From assembly GCA_013400155.1 (NCBI GenBank), contig VXBM01000093.1, positions 1,005,127 through 1,069,126 of the forward strand: 64,000 nucleotides of DNA. Direction: 5' to 3'. Below, piece by piece: positions 14,291 through 26,500 of this stretch. A program made the translations under genes and the position numbers. The stretch comes from Helopsaltes ochotensis. Lineage: Eukaryota; Chordata; Aves; Passeriformes; Locustellidae. The stretch's first letter is position 1; each line of letters opens with the position of its first letter. A model generated the notes under the pieces. That model made no database searches. It was not told where the DNA came from and saw only the letters and a list, made by a program, of their open reading frames with translations.

Positions 14291-14768
14291 TCCAGGCATT
14301 TTTCTCTTGGCCTCCCACAGTGGCTGTCAGGGTCACTTTGACTTTGCTGCAGATGGGGCTCTGTGCCTAGAAATCTCTTTCTAGCCCTAAAAGTTCAGTC
14401 CCACAGCTGCTGCAAAGGAAACTTGGCTGGATGGTGGGACAGTCCTGTCAGGGCTGGATGGAAACCTTTCTCCCAGCTGCAGAGAGGCAGCAGGCTGGTC
14501 TGTACCTCTCATTTCAGGCAGGGAGTCCCATCCCTGCTGCTCTTGCAACCCAGGAGGAGATACGGACTGGCAAGACCAGCCTCACACTGCTGTCCTCCCG
14601 ACCGTGGGATGCAAGGATCCTTGTGCTGAGGAGATAAAACAATTGCCTCTGGTCTTGACCACTTGCATCTCAGGTTTCTCTGTTTTAGTCAAACATTTAT
14701 TCCTGTTTTTGACCAATCCTGTCCAGTCACCCACCCCTGGAGAGTGTGGAGACCTAACCAGAGGCAGA

Positions 14769-14952
14769 TATACCTATATATAAATAGTTTGTGTAAAATA
14801 CATCTCCATGCAAAACTAGTTGTAGAATGTACATCTTCCCACATTCATATGTTTTGACCTTCTGAATTATCTCACCCCCCAACCCCACCCCCAAAAAAAA
14901 AAAAGATCCACAAGAACAAGTTCTTATTTCCTGCTCTTACTACTCCTTTGCT
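14769..14952 (+). repeat. Dispersed direct repeat, right copy
   Basis: Partner of 10626-10788, same orientation, about 4.1 kb downstream. The copy is longer because of a C-rich then A-rich insert (about 14874-14904) where the left copy has CCCCTC followed by six A. Similarity fades after CTCCTTTGCT on the right and near TATACC on the left. Confidence 0.9.
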
Positions 14953-17900
14953 GGATCTGCTACAGGCGGTGCCTGAATTTCTATGGGTTTGGGGTCATGT
15001 TTTAATCCTTCCTGATCGGTAGCTGTCAGTGTCCCATGGAGTTGTGCTTAGTGGTTCCTTGTTAGCTTTCCTCAGCAGGGGCTGCTGCCTCCTTGGGGAG
15101 CGCAGGAGGCAGCTTGGACAATCTCCAGCGCTCATCTGGAAGGCACCTGATGCCCCAGAGAGGGGTCATGGACAAGATGGAAAGTTATGATGTGATGTGG
15201 GAGCAACCCCTGTTCTCTGGTGAAATAGTGGGTGGAAAGAGGTTGTGGTTGAAGCCATAAGGAAAACTCCTATGCGTGTCAATCGTGTGAGTTCCACATC
15301 CAGCACACTCCTCAGGGGGAAAGTGGCTGGCTGCGTGTCCCATCAGCTGTAATGAGAAGTGAGGAGATAAATGGTGGAGGCAGGGATTGTGCAAGCTCAC
15401 CTCCTGGCCTGCCTTCCGTGGGATCACGTCAGTGAAAGCCGTTGAGTCACCTCTCCCTGGAGGTGTCTGATGGATGTTCCAGCCAGGACTTGGCACTGAG
15501 GAGCGAGCTGGGCCTTGCTGCCCAGGCTGCATCCCCAGCTGAGGCACAAAGTAATGTCTTAGCCAAATGTTCGCTCGAGCACACCGTGGCTGCTTAGCTT
15601 CTCCTGTGCAAAAGAACTTCCTTCCCTTTGGGGTATTCCCTTGATTTTTAAAAAGTCAAGCAAATATTGAAGTGTGGATTAGAGTCTAGCTCAACATATC
15701 CATCATTCACCATCAATTACCCAGGTCATTAGTATGATTACGCTCAGCTTGGGACTCTTCTGAATGTACCAAGAGCTAGGAGGAACTAAAGGTGGAAATT
15801 TATAGCAAGAACCTTTCCCTCCCCCACCTTATTTAATGGCACACAGGCTTTGACATGAAGTGTAATTTTCTGCAACATTTAAGGCAGATAAAGTGTCTTT
15901 AGCAGCCAAAGGAAAGCTCAAAGGTAACATTATCTAACTAGCAAACAGATGGAGGATTTAACATTCTTGGTAGCTGAAATTTTGGACTCTGGCCAAACCA
16001 TGCTAATGGATTTTTTAGCAGTCGTTCTTTTCCTATGAAAGTGCTGGACATGGTTTAAAAAAAATCCAAGGGAAATATCTAACAGTCCAGGCAGGAATAA
16101 GGAAAGATTCCCACTTGATCACAAGCAGTATGGGGGAAAAATAAAAGTATTTGTATCAAAAACTGGGGCAAGACATGAAGGATTCAGTTAAAGAGATGAG
16201 ATAAATCACCTCAGAAGCCCCAAATCTTTTCCTTGATGGAGAAGACAAGCCTGTTAAGTAGTTGGAATGATTGTCTTTCAGTGTTTGCCTTGCTATGAAA
16301 ACTGAAGAGAAAGAAGATGTGCTTTCAAGAGCTCTTGTTCTAGTTGAGTTGCAGGAAACAAAGCAAAGTCTCCGCTCCCTCATGCACAGACACATCCAGC
16401 TCCTTGTACGCTTGTGGCAAGCCCTGGTGTAGTGTTACTCCCCTGGTGTTTTGCTGTGTGCCAGAGGGCTTTCCAAATTACCAGAGCCATGAGCTTTCTT
16501 GCTCCATCACATATTCCCTCTAGGTCATAAACATGACAGATTGGGCCTTGAAAAAGCTATGTAATGGAGACCACAGAGCTCAGGAGACAAGAACGTGTTT
16601 TCCAGGAATTATTGGTGAAGATTCTGTGGTGTGCAGAAGGCAACTGAGAAGGCAGGGGGCCCTGGAAAACCCTGGTGATTTTTTGATTCACCAAATCCTA
16701 TCATTTATTGCCAGTGAATCTTCAGAACCCTTTGAACTTGGTGAATTTTTCACAAAATGTCTGTATTTCCTGATCATAACTTTCATCTCAACACTCGTTG
16801 GGTTAAGTTTGGCTGACATGCTTGATAAAAATGTCAGTCTCTCTAGCAGGGAGCTGGGAAACATCATGTGACTGAACCAATAAATAATCAATACGAATAA
16901 GAAATACTTATTGATAGGATAGGATTAAACTGCCAGTCAACTCTGCAGAGACCTGGAACCACTCATTTCACAAAGAAAAGAAGCTGACATTAGAAGGTTT
17001 GGAGCCATTTGCTTTGACTAGCCTTGCTCTTTTCTAAGCTGGGGTTTGGGAGCAAATGGATGACATTAACACTCTACACTGATTACAAAACACAGAATAA
17101 ATCATACAGATGTCTACTTCCACCAGATCTCATTACCACTGGATTGAACTTTTCACTAACTTGCTTGTCTCGAGTGATCTGAGTCAGCACATCGGCTCTG
17201 AGCGTCCCAGGATTCAGGAATGCTGGAAGCAGCTCTGGTTCCAAACACTGGCACTAGAGAACATTCTTACAAGTCATTTTCCAGCAGGCAAACCCTAAAA
17301 TATTACAAAGAGAGAGCTGGAGGCCAGCAGAAACTCCAGCTGAGTGCTCAGAGCTGGTCCAATGCCAGAGCATCCATCTTTTGAAAGTTTAATGAGATGA
17401 GTTTCCATCAGGCATTTTCACAGCCGGGCCACCAGCAGTGGCCTTGGACGTGGTGTCTCGCTCCCCATGGTGTCTGGACAGCAGGAGCTGTGGTTCAGAC
17501 CTCAGTGAGAAAGCTGGATGGTGAAAATTTGTGAGAGCTAATTAAACAAGACAAGATTTTTGCCTGGCAGGGATTCATGCCAGATATACGACATCCCGGG
17601 AAACCATTTCAGGCTTTGCCATAAAGTACTTGTGGAGAGAGAGCAGGACATCTTGCCAGACTTCACTTCAAATACAGTACTGCAGCTTTTCCTTTTCTTT
17701 CTTGGAATTGGTATGGCCATAAATTATCTGCTTAGCTTAAGGTTAAACACAGGACAGTGAGAGCTGTGAAGTCTCAGAGATGAAAGGCCTCAGCATAAGC
17801 AGGGAAATGGTCACACATAATGTTATCAGGCCATGCTTCATCTGAGCGTGCAGAGCATCCTCTGAGATCTCAGAACATCACTCTCAGGAGAGCTGGATTC

Positions 17901-18003
17901 CTATTCCTACTCTGCTACTGGCCACCTGTTGGTTCTGGGCCAAGTTTTTAGCTTCTTTTTGCCTTGGGTAAATGAGGATAGTTCAATTCCCTCCTCTGCT
18001 GTA

Positions 18004-18026
18004 AACAAAACAAAACAAAACAAAAA
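18004..18026. repeat. AAAAC-type simple repeat
   Basis: Four to five CAAAA units in a row, then A-rich sequence. A simple low-complexity tract. Confidence 0.8.
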
Positions 18027-21000
18027 ACCACCAAACACCAAACCACGAATGGCACAGTAATGTTGGGAGGCTGCATTAAGGAGGGTGGCAGGGAGCTGCA
18101 CAATGCTGCTGTCCTGCTATGGAGACCTCCTCACCAGCAAGTCCCACCTCTGATCTGGAGGTTGCAAGGTCTTGGGCAATGACCCCAGCTGTGACTGGCA
18201 GGTGAAAGACCAAGTCATTTCTTCAGATGCCACCTGGCCCTGCCTTCCTGACCAAAGAAAAGTTTGCAGTAGCATCATCAGCCAAACCCAGGTGAGAGAA
18301 CAAGCCATTAGTGGGAGTTGGTCTCTGCCCTGACACCCCAGCACGCCTCTGGTGTTGGCTCAGAGAGAAAACTGATGGCTTTAAGTTGAAAACAGTAGTG
18401 GGATGTGAGGAGTAGGTGATGTTCCCTCAGAGCTCCTGGGGTACAGACCAGGCTTTTTTCCAAACCCAACCTCTGGGCTGGTGCCTGCAGTCTGGAACCT
18501 AGGGACTTCAGGGAGGATTCGCCAAAGTGATTCCTTGGCTCAAAGCTGAGCAAAGATGTAGCTGATACTAAGGATTGTTTCCATTGTGGTAGACAATAGC
18601 TGAGCTTTCCAGAGAAATGACACTAATACTAGTGCAGACTCTTAGATACTACTTAAAGATTGGGGCAATTAGGGATATATTGCAGTTGTATTTGTATCAT
18701 CTGGGTTTTGTTTCTGTGCAGAACTGTATCACATTCCTCACCTACTTTAAGCATTTAGAGATTGCTGTAGATCCCGTCTTTCTCTGTTAGAGAGTCAAGT
18801 TACCTTAATTACTATATTTTTAACTTCACTTCTTTCTACATCACATATAATACAATTTAATTGAAGTCAGGGCTAAGAAGACACTTCCAGAGAAAGAAAC
18901 TTGAATACTCCTGAGTACTTGAATACTTCTGGACTGTATTTCAGAGGGAGCAGTGAGCAGGTGTCAGGAAAAGAGAGATGAGTTCTGAGAATAAAAAAAT
19001 AAAGAACACTGGTCTGGAAGAGTAGTAGCCTACAGATGTGTTTGCTGATTCATTGGAAATTAAAAACAGATAGAGCAGTTTGGGGAAAAAGTTCTGCAAC
19101 ACCAGGTCTGCCTCCATGTACAAACACTTATGATATTGTTCCCCAGTTCAGGAAGGAGAGGTTTTTGGTGTTGTATGCCAGTCCAGTCTCATCCAGCCCG
19201 GAATTTTGTCTCTTGTGGGTAGACATCAGTCGTAAACAAATTGGAAAACTTAGACACTTTTCTTGGAAGGAAGCATAGGGGTTTTTTTGTTGTGTGGGTT
19301 TTTTTGAACACACCGCTGATTTCAAAGCTGTGTGGTTTGGGCAATAGCCCAGAATTCTTGGTTTTCTCTTCTCCTTGTTCATCTTATAAAGCATAAATAC
19401 CGTATTTCCTCTACAGGAAAATATATACATGCTTTTTTGTATCTGTGTATGTAGTACATCTGCATTTGTGTAGATGTGGAATTGTTAGTATTAATAGTTT
19501 TCAGGACCCAGGTATTGGATGCCGAATAAAGCAAAGCAGTGTGACGGAAAAGGAGCTCAGCAGTGGAAAGGAAACAAATCCTTGTTGTGGTAGTCCTGTC
19601 CTTGCCTCTCACTTCTGCCATTCCAGTGCCATGGACTGGCAAATCTCTTTCATTTTTTTCATTAACTGCTCTCAGCTGGCACGAGCACAGATGGAAGTAA
19701 GCCATGGCAGTGAAAACCGAGTGCTGGTGGAGCTCTTGGCAACTGGGGAGCAATTCCTTACCTTGTACATCTGCACTGGCTGTCCCCCCATGCGCTGTCA
19801 GGGGACAGTGAGGTCCCTCCTCTCTCTGGTGGTGACTCACAAGCCTTGGGCAGGAGTTGCTGTGAGCAATGCTCCAGTAGCACACTTAGCAAAGAGACTC
19901 TCTGCTCTGATGTCCTGGCCAAATTCTTTCCTGGAATATTGGATGAGATGCATTTCCACTGTGATTCCAGATGCACAGAGTATTCCTCGCTGTTCACTTT
20001 CACAGACTGTCAGCTAGTCAGCATTAAGGTGTGCTTTCTTTTCTGTGGTCAGCTAAGAAATTCCATGAATATATCAACTACAGTAATAATGTTCAGAGAC
20101 AAGAACAAAAAGGAAGCTTGATTTGCTATGGCACAGCAGTACCGTACTCAGGATTTTTTGATAAAGTGTATGTGTTGTATTATTTTCTGAAAGATAGTCT
20201 CACTCCTATCTAAAAAAGAAGCATTCTGCAGGCTGCATATTGAAGTTTCCTGAAATGAGTGAAAAAAAAAGTGGGTTCTGATCTTTCCTGCAAGTGTATT
20301 ATTTACAGAAAAGCTCTATTTTCAAACAAGGACCAATAACCACACAACTCACTGACTTTCAGCTGAAAACTGAACTGGAAAAGACTGTCTTTCCTTCTTT
20401 GACTGTTCTCAGAGAGGCTGGAGTTGGGCTTTGTCCAAATGGCAGCCAAGTGATCAGAAAGTGGGCTCGGTGAGTGATGGGCAGAGGGTGCCCGAGCAGG
20501 GTGTAGCGTAACGCACAAGTGCAATGCAAACACTCTCACCGAGCCCTTGCTCTCCAGGCAGACTTCAGATAACGTGTTGACAGCATCAGTCAAAGGAAAA
20601 TAAAATTGGCGAGGGGCTGTGAAAGGCGCCCTCTGTTCCAGTGGAACGGTGTGTATAACCTCTGCTTTCTGCGAGCGGCGCCAGTGACACGTGTGGGAAG
20701 GGATGCTTGATAATACCAACAGAAAATCCCAGCAGCTCTGGTCACGGCAGTAATGGTACTGAACAACAGTAGCTTACTACAGCTCATTGCTGTAGGGATT
20801 TTACTCAAAAGGTTTTACTTCAAATCCATCTCTTTCTCACGAGCAAGTTGCGTCGCCTGTTGGTTCGGGAGAGGTTGTGTGCAGCAGAAATTCTGGTTCA
20901 GCTATTGAGTTGTGGGAACTTAGGCCATTTACCAGAACATAAGTGTATTGTAGGTCGCCTGAAGATCTGGAGAAACGATTATTTGTCGGTTCCAAAGTAA

Positions 21001-21332
21001 CTGTGTTACCTACCAGAAAGGGCGTTTTCTTGAGTAGGAATGCTCCATATTTCTGTTACTTTGGTACAGCACCAAGGGGATATAGTAGAACTGTGGCTTT
21101 GAGAAACAATCCCAGTGTAAGTAATACTTCTCATTTTTTAAGTTGTGCAGCTGCGCATTAAACAGACTTCCTTGAGGAACTCTGCTTACTTCAATGGGAC
21201 AGCTTTCTAATTAGCTAACACTTGTTAAGTAAGGGTCACAGCTTTGGACCTGATTTCTGTCCTTAAACTGCTCTGAGATCTTTGGGGGCTGCACATGAAA
21301 TAACAGTGCTATGTATAATTTACAGGGTGTTG

Positions 21333-23530
21333 TCAGTTGAAAGCTTCTCTGCGTTTCATGTATCCAGCACCGTTCAGGCCAGCTGGCAGGCGGCTCAAGA
21401 TAATGATGCCATGATAGGAAAGATAGTCAGAAGTTGCCAAAACTATTAGACAGCACATCTGCCTGCTGGCTGCCAGGATCAGCACTGAGCTGCCAGCACC
21501 AGTCTCTTGGGTAGAGATGGGAACACCTTCCATTGTAATCCACGTGTCACAGCTCTTCAGAGACACAAAGAGTGGCATCAGGGTATTTCCACTGTATTTC
21601 ATCTTGTTCAGGTTAGTATCCCTAGTAACAGCAGAAATGTGTGCTAGATTTACCAAAAGTGATCAAAACGTGGCAAACTCAAAATGCAGATTTATTCTTA
21701 AGGGCGTTTCCTTCAAAACATTTTGATATTTTGATGTCTTCTGCCTGGCCGTTGGCTCTGAGAGCAAAGCAAGTGTAAGGCACTCCATGAGAGCTGGTTT
21801 TCATACAGAAAAATAGCTGTTTTCTGCTTTTATGCTGATAATACAAGTTCCCAGCACAGGTTGTTAGAATAATACTGCTGGCAGAGTGAGAGACATGGAG
21901 AGACAAGAGGGATCATGTTTCATGGGCCATAAACTGGGGCACACTAAAATAATCCTCTCAGATATGGTCAACTGAATATGAATCCGTGTAATCTTGAACA
22001 CACTCTACGTGAACTCAGAATTAATCATCAGAAAAAATGAACCCATGAACACAGAGCTAGATGTCAGGAGGAATATTTTGTTCTCATGGTGAAATACTCA
22101 AGACCAACTCGTGGCATTGTCCTACAAAGAGTGTCATAAAATCTAACCCAAAAAATGTCATTATGAATTATTTGCTGGGAGCCTGACTGTCCCTTGCTCA
22201 GTATATTAACGTGCCATGTGGCATTTATTTTCCAAACAGATTAGGAAGTGCAAAGTCTGTCATTAAATAAAGCTCAGCTGGAAACCAGTGATGTTTTTAC
22301 CCCCTATAAAAGCCTTATTCCTTCTAAGACTGATATTTAGTAATCCTTTGAATTCATACTTCAAACAACTTGAAAGGTGAGCTTTGGTTCTAATGCTGAC
22401 AGGTCTGTGAGTCTGATGTCTCCAAGTCTGGAAAAAAGAGGTGTCTGCTGCTCTGGTGGAGCTCCTCACCCTGGACATGGAGTCAGTGATGAGCATTGTG
22501 GTGATGGTGGGAAAGACAGAGGTTGCAATATCCTGAAGTTCATTCCAAAGTTCAGTCAACACCAAATTTATCAACATATAAGCACATAATGGGACAAACA
22601 TGTCCTTCTGGGAGGAAAACAGATTGTGCTTCTTGTAAGGATGGAGCAGCAGGGGCACAAACCAGTTACTTTGCAAGGAATCCAAGTGAGTGTTTCTTGA
22701 GAGAAGGAGTCCCAGTATCTCATCCACAAAGAAAATAGCTATCAAATGGAATTGGTTTTCTATTTTTCCCTAAAAGGTATGAGAAACTGTGGAACATTAT
22801 TGTAGGATTCTCTAACCCTTGTTTCATTGTGACTTTGAATGTCTGGGGCCACTGTACAGATCTCTCATCATCCTCTGTATGATAATGGGTGAGTGATGCA
22901 CAGACTTATCATCCTCCTTTTGGAGCCCATGATGTACCTCAGAAAGGAATGAGAGAGGGGAGAGTGAGACTTCTCAATGTGCCTTGGGAATTCGTGACAG
23001 ATCTCAAATCTCTCAAGGAATGTTTTTCTTGTTTCACTCCACTGGGAATTGGCTCTGTCATAGTCAAAAACATTTTCAGAACGAGTCCCTTTCATTTTGT
23101 TGGCCTCTCTATTGCTGTTGTCACTGACCCAAAGCCTTTTGATTTTTATTTTTCTTTTGACGTTCTTGAGCTAATTGGCTTCAATGAAAAGTGGTTTGTT
23201 TCCTGCAGAAACTTGGCTGCAACAAAAAGTGTGGAGGCTGGGAGAAACCTGGGATAGGCCAGTGCCAAAGGGCTTATAGAAAAGCCCAGAATAGTCAGCC
23301 AGAATATAGTGTGAGAGCATCATAGGTGGAGTTCAGTTGAATGAAAAGTTCTGCAGGGTTTGAGCACAAAAATGCCAATAGGGCCAGCAATGAATTTCTT
23401 ACTTCAGTCAGGGCTACCTCAGTTTCATCCACTGAAAGGAGCAGATAATGATTTAGCTGGATAATTATGGGCTGGATTCCTTCAAGAAGGCACTCTTTTG
23501 CCAGAAGAGGCAAGTGGCAAGAGGCCACTC
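21333..23530 (-). other. Cluster of unassigned minus-strand open frames
   Basis: Four minus-strand open stretches occur in 2.2 kb: about 23295-23528, 22868-23095, 22470-22769 and 21336-21621. The third is bounded by AG (22770-22771) and GT (22468-22469) and is exactly 300 nt, phase 0 at both ends; it includes peptides such as MFVPLCAYMLINLVLTELWN. The last follows an AG at 21622-21623 and ends in a stop. Codon choice looks moderately gene-like (many CTG Leu). Against a real gene: the phases of neighbouring pieces do not chain, lengths of 70-160 codons are expected by chance in 64 kb, and I recognise no family. It could be chance, a decayed gene or a lineage-specific one. Confidence 0.2.
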
Positions 23531-26500
23531 TTTAGGCAAGAGGATCTTGTCTACTGTTCACATTCTGCTCACCTGTAATTGTGTGTGCTCCGTGCTCTGG
23601 AGTTCTGGTGTCTTCAAACCAGCTGGAACTAAGAGCCCCAGACTGCTCAGGAGATGCCTTCTGGGCATTTTTCATTGAATTCAATGAGCTTCTGATCAGA
23701 TTGCACACAAGGAGGAACTTTGAAGCGTTGTAAATGAAAGTAAAGAACTAGACTGGGCAGGTTTGCAGCCCCAGAAGCAAACTGAGTGCTGTGAGTTGAA
23801 GACAGAAGGAAGCCCAGATTCCTCATGTATTCTGCTGTAGTGTAAAATCTCTGATCAGCTCCCTTGGATTCAAAGGGAGTCTTGTTACTGACTTTAAGGG
23901 AAGAAGATGGGACTTTGCAAAGTGGTAGGTTCAGAGGCTCTGAACCTCTTGTCCATGGATATGACTTTAACAGCCAGGGAAAGTCCCACCACCCTGTTCA
24001 GGCTTTAAGGTACTGAAAGTAGATCTCAAGAAAAAGAGAGATGCAAAGGATCAGGAATTCTTCCACATTAATAAGACCTAGACTCAGTCTAGAGCAGTGG
24101 AAATGATTTACGTCTTGTTTTGTCGGCTGAACCAGATGATTGAAGGAAAAGTTATATTGGGTCAATGCTGAACAAAAACGTTTTCATTTTCTCACCAAAA
24201 CAAAAGCCTGGAAGAAAATTCAGGCTCTGTGAAATGTTTGATTTAATGTCCATATTTGTGTTCTTTTTGAAATTAAATGTACACATATTCCATTTCAGTA
24301 AATCATTGCTGCATGCTTTGAAATAAAACTGTGAATTTTAAAATTTTGTTTTGTTTTGTTTTGGAAACAGCAAAGGACAATATTTCAGTGCTCTTAAATT
24401 CCTCATTGGTATTCCTAATATAATTTGGGAACTATTTTGGCTATCAAAGAAATTGTTTTTTTGGTAAATGAATTACAGAGTCTGTAATTCAGACCCCGTG
24501 TACACCTAGATACCAGCTCCATCATGATCTCTCTGTTTAATCCTGAGACCCACAGATTTATCCGTAGAGCTAGTACTTAATACACAGATACTCAGCTTGA
24601 GGGCATAGCCAACAATGAAGAGGGAAGGAGAAGATGGGAATGTTCAGTTTGTCCTTATGGAAGCTTTCCTTTTCCAAAAGTAAAGTCTTAGTTGGGGAGG
24701 GATTGTTTTTCTTTTATATATATATCTATCTATTTTTTTTTCCCCCCCATAAAAATTCAGCAATTCCTCTTCCTCTGAGTGATTCCTTCATGAACTGTCT
24801 TTTGTAATCTCTGGGCCAGTTGCAGTGATGGTTTAAATCAGTGTGACTCAGCTAACATTATTTAGCTTCTAACCCATAAAGCTCCAAAACACACGAGCCC
24901 TGACTTATCTCAAGCAAATGACTGCTTCCCTGGAGCCGGCTGAGGCTGCTGGTGTTATTAAAGTTAAGCAGGAGTCTCCGTGTTCTGCTGTGTTCAAGTT
25001 TAAACAGTAAGGTGATGACACTTCTCTTTTGCTTTTGTAATTTCTTGGAGTTGTTCTCCTTCCCTTCGGTGTGTGTGGTTTAAAAGCAGTCCATCATGTT
25101 GCAGACTCTATAAACTGTGGGTTGCTTAATTTGTGTGATTCATAACAAAAAAAAAAAAAAAAAAGAGCCATCATCATTCTTGGTATTACATCCAGCTCTG
25201 TTACCCAGAGCATTGACCTTGACCAGCTAATGATAGGTATTTAATATATGTACGTGTCTGTATATATAGATATAAATATTCATTATGTGAGGTCTGAGAT
25301 CATAAGGGAATGCTGGCAGTGCCAAGTTTTGTTCGATGGTTCAGGCCTCCAGCTGTGCCAAACTCTGGGTTCCCTTAATGTACCATTAAAAAAAAACCCC
25401 AGGCTTTGCTTGAATGTCATCCAGCTTTATTAAGAGAAAGATCAAGCGTAATCTTATTAAGCTTGTCACTCACAAACCATAAGGGTGCAGCCTTGGTGTG
25501 TCTGTTTGGTCCACATGTGCGAACAATTTTGCCTCGTGATACTCAAACAGGGGCTGTTATTCTTTAATGAAGGCTGTGAATAACAGGGCTACAAATTGCA
25601 AGCTTGGTGGTGTGCTCACACACTCGTGTGTTAACAGAAAGGGGTGAAGGCGAGGACTGTTTGTTTGGATTTTTACATGTTCCTCAAGCACGCTCGAACC
25701 CACACGACCACAATGTTTTCCAAAATCTGTTGTGTATATTTTGAGGTTTCTGAACTTCCACAATAACTTTAGTCAGCTTTTGAATGTGACCATGTGTCAG
25801 AGTGGACAGCTGCATCAGGAGAACTTCACAGGAGCACTGAATCTCCCTCTTTTTGGTTTCACTAGAAGTCTGCTCCCTGAGCCAATATTATGAGGGGATG
25901 TTCAGATAAATTGTGCTTGCCTTCATTGTTGCTCCTTTTCCCCAGTGTTAACAGCTGGGCAGCAGGAGATAACAGTGGAAACCACTACTGTTTATACCAG
26001 TGTAAAACCAGAGTACTGCAGTGGGGACTCAAATCAAATATTTCTGCTTGCTCAAAACATGGATGTATATAGAAATTTTGTGTATTTATATATAAAAAAA
26101 AAACTAAATTGAAACTAGTCAGGATGTCTGGCCATGTGGCTGAGAATAGATCTGTGTAGGTGAAACTCACAAAAATAACTAGTAATGAGTGGAATGTAGA
26201 GACATATTTGATAGTCTAATAGGGAATAAATTTGTCAGAAGAAGAACTTTTCCACAGACATAGTATATAAGAATTAGTACTCGAGGAATACAGCTTTCTA
26301 AGACTTCTAGTCAATTAAATTTTAAATTTGTGAGCAAGATATCCGTTGTCCATGGGGATGTGGGGGCTTGATACAAGTGTTTGTATGCCCAGAGTAGCTT
26401 ACAAATGGGAGCATTTGCAGGATGAAGCTCATCTCCGCTGGGTTGTGATAGGTATTCATACAGCACCTTTGCAGCTGAGAATCTCTAACTACTGCAGGAC

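Larger units (their letters stand above)
14291..21332. other. Intronic DNA, mostly unique
   Basis: Includes the right direct-repeat copy (14769-14952), an AAAAC-type simple repeat at 18004-18026 and a region near 19.4-20.0 kb that is open in one frame on each strand (190 codons +, 168 codons -). None of the open frames shows a family motif or clear splice structure. Confidence 0.45.

Noticed and set aside
14363..14637. Overlapping + strand open frames of 68-88 codons next to the CR1 copy
   Set aside because: No family motif or splice structure; probably chance frames in a G+C-richer patch.
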